DNA of 64,000 nucleotides. Origin: Lederbergia graminis. Lineage in GTDB: Bacteria > Bacillota > Bacilli > Bacillales > Bacillaceae_C. Shown here piece after piece: positions 34,607 through 43,227 of this stretch. Positions within the stretch are counted from its first letter, which is position 1. Each line of letters starts with the position of its first letter. A program made the translations under genes and the position numbers. The notes below the pieces were generated by a model that saw only the letters and a list, made by a program, of their open reading frames with translations, had not been told where the DNA came from and ran no database searches. Where the stretch lies: positions 62,001 to 126,000 of the forward strand of contig NZ_JBHSMC010000003.1 in NCBI RefSeq assembly GCF_042655485.1. Direction: 5' to 3'.

Positions 34607-36151
34607 ATGAAGAAGAAAATTTCTATCTTAATCGTAGCAGTAATGTGTTTATTACTGATATTAACAGCATGTAAAAAAGACGAAGAGGCTGGTAACGAGG
34701 AAAATAGTAATTATGATGAATTTGTGGGAATTGATGAAGATGAAAATGGTGTTCCAGATTGGCAAGAACGAGAAATTGAACTCATATATGCAAATAGATT
34801 TTATGGGGAAAATGATGAAGCGAACCCAATGGTGTTAAATATCGAGAAGTTTATGGATGAATACCCTAACATCACGGTAGTGCGTGATCGCCAATTTACT
34901 GGAGATAATGATGACTTCTCTGAATTAGAAATGCTTACAGCAAGATCTATTGAAGGGTCATTACCAGATATATTCTATTCACCACTAGCTGCTGAAGCTT
35001 ACGATCGTGAGTTCACTTTAGATTTAACGCCATATATTGAATCAGACCCAGACGCGGAGTGGATTCCAGATAACGCAAGAAGCTTAATGCAAAGTTATGA
35101 TGGGGAAGAAATTTACGGTGTTCCATGGATGTCTGTTGGTCAATTTCCTGCAGTAAACCTTACATTACTGAAAGAAAACAATATTGCAATTCCAAGCTAC
35201 GATTGGACATTTGAGGATTATGAAAATTTACGTAATGAAGTTGCTAAATTAACCCCTAATAATCCAATTTTCCCAGGTAGTATTGATTTCTCGCAATTAG
35301 GACCACATTATTTTGACAGTATTCCTAATGGTTGGAAAGGCTATAACAGCGAAACAGGAAAGTTTGATTTTGCAAATAGTACTAATTTCGGTGCATATTT
35401 CGAAAGATTCGCCAGAGAAGCAAAACAAGGATTGCATTTCTACGATTTATCTGAAGAAGAAAGAGTGAAGAAAGTTGGTAACCTTGGTTGGGCATGGGGA
35501 GACGGTTTAGAAGCAGTTGGTAACATTTGGTTATATGCCCTTTCAGGTGATGTGAACGAAATAAAAGGTAAACGTGGAATTGAAATTGATGTATATCCGA
35601 TGCCAATTGCACCTGAAGGCGGTTCAACTAAAATCCATGCTTATTACGATACTTTAAGTCTATCAAGCTCATTAGCAGATGACCCAGTTAAGGCAGAGGC
35701 AGCATTTCAATTATTGAAATGGCTTACGTATAGTGAAGAAGGCTTGAAAGCGAAATGGGCATTAATTGATGAATATACTGGACTACCTGAGGATGCACCA
35801 TTAAGAGCAGAGGATCGTCTACTAGACTTTATTCAAGGATGGCCTATTACAAATAATCCGGATATTCTTCAGGAACACCCACTTGTTAAAGGTTTCCCTG
35901 AGGACAGTGAATTAGCTATTTATAATTTCGATGCATTTAAAAATGAAGCATTCCAACAACAACTTTCAGATCCTATCCCGTATCCGCGACATCTACCTGC
36001 GGTTGCCAATGTATATAGTAATTTAAACACATGGGAACTAATGCACAAAATTAGAGATGAAGGTGTGCGCTACAGTGATATTGCAACAGAGTGGGATGAA
36101 ATGCTAAACGAGCAACTTGAAGAATATTTAAGGCAATATAATAACCAGTAA
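34607..36151 (+). CDS. Solute-binding lipoprotein with calcium-motif linker
   Basis: 514 residues; lipobox LILTACKK (Cys22). Of two adjacent ATGs, the second is 5 nt from AGGAGG and is preferred. Near residues 43-54 a DEDENGVPDWQE stretch has the DxDxNGxxD pattern of calcium-binding dockerin/thrombospondin-like loops. The rest is an ABC sugar-binding fold: LMLTARS-type PDIFYSPLAAEA, GVPWMSVGQFPAVNL, ALSGDVNEI and AAFQLLKWLTYSEEG. It is long for the family. It heads the glucan locus; the downstream gap (180 bp) carries a second cre-like site, so it may have separate transcription. Confidence 0.85.
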   Translation: MKKKISILIVAVMCLLLILTACKKDEEAGNEENSNYDEFVGIDEDENGVPDWQEREIELIYANRFYGENDEANPMVLNIEKFMDEYPNITVVRDRQFTGDNDDFSELEMLTARSIEGSLPDIFYSPLAAEAYDREFTLDLTPYIESDPDAEWIPDNARSLMQSYDGEEIYGVPWMSVGQFPAVNLTLLKENNIAIPSYDWTFEDYENLRNEVAKLTPNNPIFPGSIDFSQLGPHYFDSIPNGWKGYNSETGKFDFANSTNFGAYFERFAREAKQGLHFYDLSEEERVKKVGNLGWAWGDGLEAVGNIWLYALSGDVNEIKGKRGIEIDVYPMPIAPEGGSTKIHAYYDTLSLSSSLADDPVKAEAAFQLLKWLTYSEEGLKAKWALIDEYTGLPEDAPLRAEDRLLDFIQGWPITNNPDILQEHPLVKGFPEDSELAIYNFDAFKNEAFQQQLSDPIPYPRHLPAVANVYSNLNTWELMHKIRDEGVRYSDIATEWDEMLNEQLEEYLRQYNNQ

Positions 36152-36241
36152 TAAATAAAGATATCGGAGTCTGCCAATCTATTTAGAAAAGGTAGACTCC
36201 CTATATTTAACCCAAATATCGCTAGTGATACGATTCGATAT

Positions 36242-36255
36242 TGTAATCGTTAATA
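36242..36255 (+). promoter_or_regulatory. Candidate cre before the CBM-binding-protein fusion
   Basis: TGTAATCGTTAATA matches 13 of 14 positions of the cre consensus and lies 80 bp upstream of the next start codon, in the gap after the first binding-protein gene. Confidence 0.45.
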
Positions 36256-36334
36256 ATAAGTAAAAAGTGTTGAATATGCAATGCTCATTTTTTCAGAAAT
36301 TATTTCTATATAAAATTTGTTAGGTTGGGATTAC

Positions 36335-39300
36335 ATGGCTACAAAAAAGAAGGTAATATTCTCTGTTATCGGTTTATTGATCATTGCATTTGTAGTAATT
36401 ATGCTTATCGGAAAAAACAAATTGGATGATAGATATGCTGCTGTACTCTCAGAAGCTGAATATGATAACAGTATATCTGCGGTAGAAGCTTATATTTCTG
36501 GGTTTCAATCAGATAGTAATTATTACAGCATTATGAATAATTGGCTAGAAGACAATCTACCAGTTCCCGATCATGAACATATTATTTCTTATTCCCAAAT
36601 CAAGGGCGGAAAAGTGTTAGATAGTTCTAAGAGTGAGGGCTATGGGGGGAACGTTACCTACTTAGAACCCAATAGTGAAATATCCTTTGACATAGATATT
36701 TCAAAAGCAGGTCTGTATGAAATTTGGTTAGATTATTATGTTTTACCAGAAACTTTTTTAACACCTGAATTAGAAGTGAGAGTCAATGACGAAAGTCAAT
36801 TCAACGAAATGAATCAACTACGTTTATCTGTCGATTGGGAACTAGAGCAATTGAACGATGACCTTAAATATGATCGCTATGGGGATGAATTATATCCGAA
36901 GTCTGAATTAGTTTCTAAATGGAGTAATAGCAGTTTAGTAGACCCTAACCATTTTTTTACGGAGCCCTTAAAGTTTCAATTCAATCAAGGGAAGAACACT
37001 GTTTCGATTAATTTACATGAAGGTTTTATCTTGTTGGGTGACGTGACAGTTAAAAATTCTAAAAATGCTGTACCTAATTATGAAGAATACCGAAAGATAG
37101 TAAATGATAACGAAGATAAAATATTGGATACAATCACGGTTGAAGCAGAAAACATCGCATTGAAAAATAAACAGAGTATTAGAGCGAAATATGTACGAGA
37201 TCCGCAAATTACTCCTTATAAATATAAAAACAGAGTACTGAATGTTCTTGATGGCTACTCATTTGGGGATAGTGGGGATAGGGTTCAATATGATTTCTCC
37301 GTTGAAGAAAGTGGCTATTACAATCTAACTTTTAAATACTCGCAAGATACAAATAATGGGATGCCAACATTTCGCCGAATTGAGATTGATGGCGCTGTAC
37401 CATTCCAAGAGTTAGAACACTATCGATTTGACTATTCTAGTAGTTGGAAGAATGAGACATTACAAGATTCTGATGGGCGTAATTATGAGATCTACTTGGA
37501 AGAAGGGAAGCACGTAATTACTCTTTCCATTAACAATTCAAGTACTAGGGATATCTACCATGGGCTACTGGAAATTCTAGAAGGCATCGATACTATTTCC
37601 AGAGAAGTGAAGAATTTAACTGGCGGAATGGTAGATAAAGAAAGAGAATGGCGGATAGAAAGGTATATACCTGAAATTAAAGACTATTTACAAGGAATTG
37701 CATCGAAAATTAATATTCAAAGGACTGCATTACAAAACTTCACTGGTGGAGAAGACTTACCGGTACTATCTGAACTAAAGATTGCTCATGACATGATTAA
37801 TGAATTTATTGAAGACCCAGAAGACTTACCACATTATATGAACAGATTTAGTGAAGGGGAGTCATCTGCCTATGCGAGAGTTAAATCTATCATGCCTATG
37901 CTAGTATACAATCCGATGCATTTAGATAAGTTTTACTTCCATAAGGATGAAAAGCTTCCAAAACCTAATGCAGGAATTGTTACGAAAGCAATAGAGAGTA
38001 CAAAGGCATTTGTTTATTCTTTCTTTAATCCGAGATATAACGAAGTTGCTGAAGTGGATGATGATACGGTTGAAATTTGGGTAAATCAATCCCGTTTGTA
38101 TGTTGAAATTATGCAACGGATGATTGATGAAGAATTTACCCCAAGTACGGGAATTAAGGTAAATCTATCATTATTACCGGATGAGAATAAAGTGATATTA
38201 TCCAATGCTGCTGACAGTACTCCTGATGCGGCGTTAGGAATTAGTCATGGCAGACCATTTGAGCTAGCTCTTCGTGGAATTATAGAGGATTTAAGTGAAT
38301 ATGATGGTTTTTACGAATTAGCGGAGCAGTATAACCCTAATACTTTTGTTCCTTTTATTTATGATGAAGGTGTTTATGCAATCCCAGAAACACAGGATGT
38401 AAAGTTGTTGTTTTATCGGAAGGATATTTTCGAGTTTCTAAACGAAGAACCGCCAGAAACATGGAATGATGTTGTTAGCTTAATTCCAATGTTACAGCGA
38501 TATGATATGAGCTTTTATACACCATTAGGCTCGGACAGTGCCTTTAAAGGTTTTGATACGACGACTCCATTTATTTATCAATTTGGAGGAACACTTTACG
38601 ATGAAACAGGTAGTAATTCAGTTATTAATCTCGATGGTGCCTATGAAGCTTTCGATTTTATGACAAGTTTATTTACTGTTTATAACATGCCAATCACTAC
38701 ATCTGAATTCTATCAAAATTTCAGAAATGGTAAGTCACCTGTCGGTATAGGAGATGCAAATACGTATATACAATTAAAATATGCTGCACCAGAATTAGCT
38801 GGACAATGGGGTGTTTTACCTATTCCGGGAATTGAAAATGAAGACGGAATCATAGAGCGCTGGGATCCAACCTATGGAAGCACTGCAATTATATTCAGTG
38901 AAAGCGGAAAGAAAAACAAAGCCTGGGAATTAATAAAATGGTGGACAAGTGCTGATACACAAAGTGAATTTTCGTATAACATTCAATCAACACTAGGAAA
39001 CCAATTCTTATACCTGACTGCTAACATTGAAGGATTCGAAAAAAGTGCATGGCCATCCGATTCAAAGCATGTCATTTTAGAGCAATGGGAATGGATCCAA
39101 ACAGTAGGGAAAGTACCTGGTGACTATATGGTGGAGCGTGAAATTAGTAATGCATGGAACAAAGTAGTTTTTGAAAGAGAAAATCCACGTGTAGCGATTG
39201 ACTACGCTGTGAAAACCATTAATCGGGAACTGAATCGAAAATTAAAAGAGTTTGGATATATTGATGTAGAGACGAATGAGCTAATTAAACCATATAAGGT

Positions 39301-39349
39301 CCCTACTATAGAAAATGTAGAGAATTGGGTGAGGAAAGATGGAAAATAG
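36335..39349 (+). CDS. Membrane-tethered solute-binding protein fused to CBM-like domains
   Basis: 1004 residues from ATG at 36335. One N-terminal membrane segment (about 7-24) has no lipobox cysteine. Two beta-sandwich, carbohydrate-binding-like domains follow, at about 70-250 (EISFDIDISKAGLYEIWLDY) and 265-425 (TVEAENIALKN, GDRVQYDFSVEESGYYNLTF), then a helical spacer (about 430-570). The last 420 residues are an ABC solute-binding domain (VEIWVNQSRLYVEIMQRMI, TPDAALGISHGRPFELA, VKLLFYRKDIFEFL, WELIKWWTSADTQSEF). The stop overlaps the next permease gene by 11 bp. Normal sugar-binding proteins are about 430 residues, so the N-terminal half is an addition that probably gathers glycan near the transporter. 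Domain families are assigned by eye. Confidence 0.85.
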   Translation: MATKKKVIFSVIGLLIIAFVVIMLIGKNKLDDRYAAVLSEAEYDNSISAVEAYISGFQSDSNYYSIMNNWLEDNLPVPDHEHIISYSQIKGGKVLDSSKSEGYGGNVTYLEPNSEISFDIDISKAGLYEIWLDYYVLPETFLTPELEVRVNDESQFNEMNQLRLSVDWELEQLNDDLKYDRYGDELYPKSELVSKWSNSSLVDPNHFFTEPLKFQFNQGKNTVSINLHEGFILLGDVTVKNSKNAVPNYEEYRKIVNDNEDKILDTITVEAENIALKNKQSIRAKYVRDPQITPYKYKNRVLNVLDGYSFGDSGDRVQYDFSVEESGYYNLTFKYSQDTNNGMPTFRRIEIDGAVPFQELEHYRFDYSSSWKNETLQDSDGRNYEIYLEEGKHVITLSINNSSTRDIYHGLLEILEGIDTISREVKNLTGGMVDKEREWRIERYIPEIKDYLQGIASKINIQRTALQNFTGGEDLPVLSELKIAHDMINEFIEDPEDLPHYMNRFSEGESSAYARVKSIMPMLVYNPMHLDKFYFHKDEKLPKPNAGIVTKAIESTKAFVYSFFNPRYNEVAEVDDDTVEIWVNQSRLYVEIMQRMIDEEFTPSTGIKVNLSLLPDENKVILSNAADSTPDAALGISHGRPFELALRGIIEDLSEYDGFYELAEQYNPNTFVPFIYDEGVYAIPETQDVKLLFYRKDIFEFLNEEPPETWNDVVSLIPMLQRYDMSFYTPLGSDSAFKGFDTTTPFIYQFGGTLYDETGSNSVINLDGAYEAFDFMTSLFTVYNMPITTSEFYQNFRNGKSPVGIGDANTYIQLKYAAPELAGQWGVLPIPGIENEDGIIERWDPTYGSTAIIFSESGKKNKAWELIKWWTSADTQSEFSYNIQSTLGNQFLYLTANIEGFEKSAWPSDSKHVILEQWEWIQTVGKVPGDYMVEREISNAWNKVVFERENPRVAIDYAVKTINRELNRKLKEFGYIDVETNELIKPYKVPTIENVENWVRKDGK

Positions 39350-40298
39350 TGCAGAGGTACAACGTCCGACTGAAGCAAAACCTCATATAGAGAAGAACAA
39401 GCCACAAAAAAGTAAAAAAAGGTCTAGTGACTCTCCGTACCTGTTTATGCTACCTTACGCAGCATTATTTACTCTGCTAATTATATTACCGGTAGTGGTC
39501 GCGGTTGCTCTATCGTTTACTTATTACAACACTGTACAATTCCCTGAATTTGTGGCCTTTAAAAATTTTATTGACCTATTTACTGGGGATTCAATATTCT
39601 TGCAGAATGCCATTACGAATACGATTTTATATTCAGTGATAGTCGGACCAATTGGGTACATGCTTGCATTCTTCCTTGCATGGATGTTATCCCAAGTCCC
39701 ACATAAAATAAGGACCATTTACACCGTTATTATTTATTCACCATCCGTAACGGGACCAATTATGATGGCAGTCGTTTGGAGAATTTTGTTTAGTGGAGAT
39801 GAGAAAGGTTATTTAAATTACTGGCTCATGGAATGGAATATTATTAAAGAGCCTTTGCAATTCTTGCAATCCCCAGACTTGCTAGTGATTATCATGATTT
39901 TCATAGGACTGTGGGGCAGTATGGGTGTAGGATTTCTTGCCATGTTAGCTGGCTTACTAAATATCGATCGAACAATGTATGAGGCTGCATATATAGATGG
40001 AATTAGAAATAGATGGCAGGAAATCTTCTATATTACTATTCCATCTATGAAACCTCAGATGTTATTTGGTGCAGTAATGGCTATTATTGGCACATTTAAT
40101 GCGGCAGATATTGCCTCGACACTTAGTGGTGGTAATCCTCCACCACAATATGCAGGATGGTTAATCGTGGACCACGCAAATGACTTTGGTTTCATTCGTT
40201 ATGAAATGGGCTACGCTTCGGCGGTAACAGTTGTTTTATTAGTAATTGTGATTCTATTTAACCGAATTAGCTATAAATTATTTGGGGAAAAAGACTAA
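39339..40298 (+). CDS. Carbohydrate ABC permease, MalF-type (pair 1)
   Basis: 319 residues with a polar N-terminal tail (1-28) and six membrane helices. The EAA coupling loop reads YEAAYIDGIRNRWQEIFYIT followed by IPSMKPQ, as in CUT1-family sugar permeases. It overlaps the end of the membrane-tethered binding-protein gene, pointing to a dedicated complex. No ATPase gene is in the locus; a shared MsmX-type ATPase elsewhere is likely. Confidence 0.92.
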   Translation: MENSAEVQRPTEAKPHIEKNKPQKSKKRSSDSPYLFMLPYAALFTLLIILPVVVAVALSFTYYNTVQFPEFVAFKNFIDLFTGDSIFLQNAITNTILYSVIVGPIGYMLAFFLAWMLSQVPHKIRTIYTVIIYSPSVTGPIMMAVVWRILFSGDEKGYLNYWLMEWNIIKEPLQFLQSPDLLVIIMIFIGLWGSMGVGFLAMLAGLLNIDRTMYEAAYIDGIRNRWQEIFYITIPSMKPQMLFGAVMAIIGTFNAADIASTLSGGNPPPQYAGWLIVDHANDFGFIRYEMGYASAVTVVLLVIVILFNRISYKLFGEKD

Positions 40299-40316
40299 AC
40301 TTTAATATGAAATTGT

Positions 40317-41198
40317 GTGGTGAGAAAATTGGCGAATGCTATGAAAATCAATCCAAAGAAGTTTCATAAAGATCAATGGAAATTTCATTTGGTATTGACC
40401 ATTATATCCATATTTATGGCGCTTCCGATTATATTTATATTTAATCATGCGTTTAAACCTTTCACAGAGCTATTTGCTTATCCACCTAGATTTTTTGTGA
40501 GGGAGCCTACTTTAGAAAACTTTAGATTGCTATTCAACTTTTCTGCAGAATCAGGGATACCTCTATCTAGATATTTATTTAATAGCTTATTTGTGACAGT
40601 AACAGTCATCTTACTAACTTTATTAATAAGTTCTTTGGCAGCATTTGCTTTATCGAAACTAAATTTTAAAGGGAAAGAGACTTTCAACAAGATTAATACG
40701 CTGGCCTTAATGTTTGTTCCGGTTGCAGTAGCAATTCCGAGATTCTTTATCATTGTTAATTTAGGAATTTTTAATACGTATTTGGCTCATATCATTCCCA
40801 TGTTAGCAATGCCAATAGGTATCTTTCTATTGAAACAATTTATGGATCAAATACCTAACGAGCTATTGGAGGCTGCTAAGATGGACGGAGCAAGCAACTG
40901 GAGGGTGTATTGGAATGTAATACTACCATTAGTGAAGCCGGCACTTGTCACTGTAGCAATCCTAACCTTCCAAGCTAGTTGGGGAAATGTAGAAAGTTCC
41001 AATATTTTTATGGATAAGGAATCTATTAGAACACTACCATTCTATTTAAATACGTTAGTTTCCCAATCAGGAAATATCGTTGCTGGAGCGGGTCTGTCTG
41101 CAGTTGCTGGTTTAATTATGTTTGTTCCAAATTTAATTTTATTTATTATCTTACAAAATAAAGTCATGAATTCAATGGCTCATACGGGGATTAAATAA
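40317..41198 (+). CDS. Carbohydrate ABC permease, MalG-type (pair 1)
   Basis: About 293 residues, six helices. EAA loop: LLEAAKMDGASNWRVYWNVI then LPLVKPAL, typical of MalG-like partners. The start is unsettled: GTG at 40317 is used here, while GGTGAG upstream would also fit the TTG at 40329. It forms the heterodimer with the preceding permease. The next start follows 1 bp after its stop. Confidence 0.9.
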   Translation: MVRKLANAMKINPKKFHKDQWKFHLVLTIISIFMALPIIFIFNHAFKPFTELFAYPPRFFVREPTLENFRLLFNFSAESGIPLSRYLFNSLFVTVTVILLTLLISSLAAFALSKLNFKGKETFNKINTLALMFVPVAVAIPRFFIIVNLGIFNTYLAHIIPMLAMPIGIFLLKQFMDQIPNELLEAAKMDGASNWRVYWNVILPLVKPALVTVAILTFQASWGNVESSNIFMDKESIRTLPFYLNTLVSQSGNIVAGAGLSAVAGLIMFVPNLILFIILQNKVMNSMAHTGIK

Positions 41199-41199
41199 T

Positions 41200-43227
41200 A
41201 TGAAGTGGTATAGAAAAATTATATTCATAGTATTTATAGCAATGCTTGTCTTGATGGGAGGTCCTATGTCATCTGTTTATGGTGAAGCGCCATATTTCAC
41301 GTATACAGGTGATAGTGAAGGTAATACTGTTCAGACTCAGACTGCTTATACCCCATTCAAGCAAATAAGTATGATTAACGGAGAGCCATTGGACACGCCA
41401 GAGCACGTATTTGTAGATAACGAAGATTCGATTTTTATCACCGATAGTACGTTTAATAAAATCTATATATTGGATCATGATTATAACTTTCAACATGTGC
41501 TTACGAGTGAAAAGTTCAATTTTATCAAAAGTACCTTTGTAACGGACGACTCGATTTATGTTGTGGATACTTTTGAAAGTAAAATTTTCATTTTCGATAA
41601 AGAAACATTGGAGTTTGAAAGAGAAATAGGGCAACCAGATTCTCCAATCTTTAATGAAGGTTATCAATTTAGTCCTACCCATATTGCAGTTGATATTAGA
41701 GGGAATATCTACGTTAGAAGTAATGGTTCTGTAAATGGATTAATTATGTTGAATCGAGATGGAGAGTTTATCACTTTCTTTGGTGCTAATCCTTTGAAGG
41801 TTCCAATACTCGACCAAATTAGATCTGTATTTCTGACAGAAAAACAGGAGGAAAAACTAGAAAAGGTTTTCCCAGATGTACCTACTAATATTGCTATTGA
41901 TGAAAAAGGATTTATTTATACAGCAACATCATCCATTGAAACAAATCCAATTAAGAAATTTAATGTGTCTGGAACCAATTACTTTCCTGATAACCTTGTG
42001 GCCACTCTTAATACGGAGAGCGTCTGGGTTGGTGCACATAATAATGTATATTCCGTCACATCTGACGGATGGATATTTGAATATGATGCGCAAGGAAATC
42101 TCTTGTTCCTATTTGGAGGTAAGGACTTTAGCTCAAGCAGGTTTGGACTTCTGAATCGACCTGTCAGTATTGCGTCCAATTCAAGAGATGAACTAATTGT
42201 AATTGATCAGGGGAACAAATTAATTCAAATGTATGAACCTACTCATTTTGCAAATACAGTTCATCAGGCAATGAGTGCCTATCAGGATGGAGAATATGAA
42301 GAAAGCAAGAAGTTATGGGAATACACACTTCAATACAACTCTATTTTCGATAATGCGCATATTGGGTTAGGAAATGCCTACCTTCGTGAGGGAGAGGCGG
42401 AGAAAGCATTCGCGGAGTTTTATGAAACTGAATATAACGAAGGGATTTCAGAGGCATACTGGGAGATACGACAAAATTGGCTAACAAATAATCTAGGTAT
42501 GGTCTTCTCTGTACTCCTACTCTTTCTAACGTTATGGTATGGGAACAAAGCTTTAAATAGGAAATTTCAATACGGAACGGTTGTTGCGGAGCGAATTGGT
42601 GTCGTAAGGAAAATAAAAGTTATCGATGATTTATTATATATTTTCACCTTTTTAAAACAACCTTTAAATGGAATCTATGAAATAAAAGTTGAGAACAGAG
42701 TTGCTAAAAGGTCTTCAACACTAATCTATCTATTAATGATTGCCGTTTTTATTTTGCATCACCAGTTTACGAATGTTTTATTTGTCCCGAAAAACCAATT
42801 TATTCTGTATGAATTATCCATTATTGTTTTTCTGTTTGTTTTATGGATGATTTCGACCTATTTGATTTGTTCGATAAGTGAAGGTGAAGGAAGTTTTGTT
42901 CAAGTTTATAATGCTACTGCTTATGCATTATCACCTATTCTTATTGTAATGCCAATCACTATCATCATTAGTAATGGCTTAACGCTAGAACAATCAGTTT
43001 TTTATCACTTACCAATACAAGCTATGTATCTATGGATTGCATTTTTGATGTTTTTCACGATAAAGGATATCCACAATTATAATGTCGGAGAAACAATTAT
43101 CGTATTTTTAAAAGGAATTTTTACGATGTTGATTATCGGTTTATTCTTGTTTGTCCTATATTCCTTAGGAAATCAATTAATTGGTTTCTTAGGTGATCTG
43201 GTGACGGAGGTGAGCAGACGATGGTAA
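41200..43227 (+). CDS. NHL-repeat/TPR/YIP1-type membrane protein, function unknown
   Basis: 675 residues. A signal peptide or anchor (about 6-28) is followed by an extracellular beta-propeller of NHL-like repeats (about 50-350; DTPEHVFVDNEDSIFITDS, GLLNRPVSIASNSRDELIVI). One or two TPR units follow (355-425; AYQDGEYEESKKLWEYTLQY, AHIGLGNAYLREGEAEKAF), then a membrane helix near 430-450. The C-terminal part has about five helices resembling the YIP1 family. I recall this type next to DUF5696 and sugar ABC genes in Paenibacillus-like bacteria, without a known role. It overlaps the DUF5696 gene by 7 bp, and the two probably work together. Confidence 0.8.
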   Translation: MKWYRKIIFIVFIAMLVLMGGPMSSVYGEAPYFTYTGDSEGNTVQTQTAYTPFKQISMINGEPLDTPEHVFVDNEDSIFITDSTFNKIYILDHDYNFQHVLTSEKFNFIKSTFVTDDSIYVVDTFESKIFIFDKETLEFEREIGQPDSPIFNEGYQFSPTHIAVDIRGNIYVRSNGSVNGLIMLNRDGEFITFFGANPLKVPILDQIRSVFLTEKQEEKLEKVFPDVPTNIAIDEKGFIYTATSSIETNPIKKFNVSGTNYFPDNLVATLNTESVWVGAHNNVYSVTSDGWIFEYDAQGNLLFLFGGKDFSSSRFGLLNRPVSIASNSRDELIVIDQGNKLIQMYEPTHFANTVHQAMSAYQDGEYEESKKLWEYTLQYNSIFDNAHIGLGNAYLREGEAEKAFAEFYETEYNEGISEAYWEIRQNWLTNNLGMVFSVLLLFLTLWYGNKALNRKFQYGTVVAERIGVVRKIKVIDDLLYIFTFLKQPLNGIYEIKVENRVAKRSSTLIYLLMIAVFILHHQFTNVLFVPKNQFILYELSIIVFLFVLWMISTYLICSISEGEGSFVQVYNATAYALSPILIVMPITIIISNGLTLEQSVFYHLPIQAMYLWIAFLMFFTIKDIHNYNVGETIIVFLKGIFTMLIIGLFLFVLYSLGNQLIGFLGDLVTEVSRRW

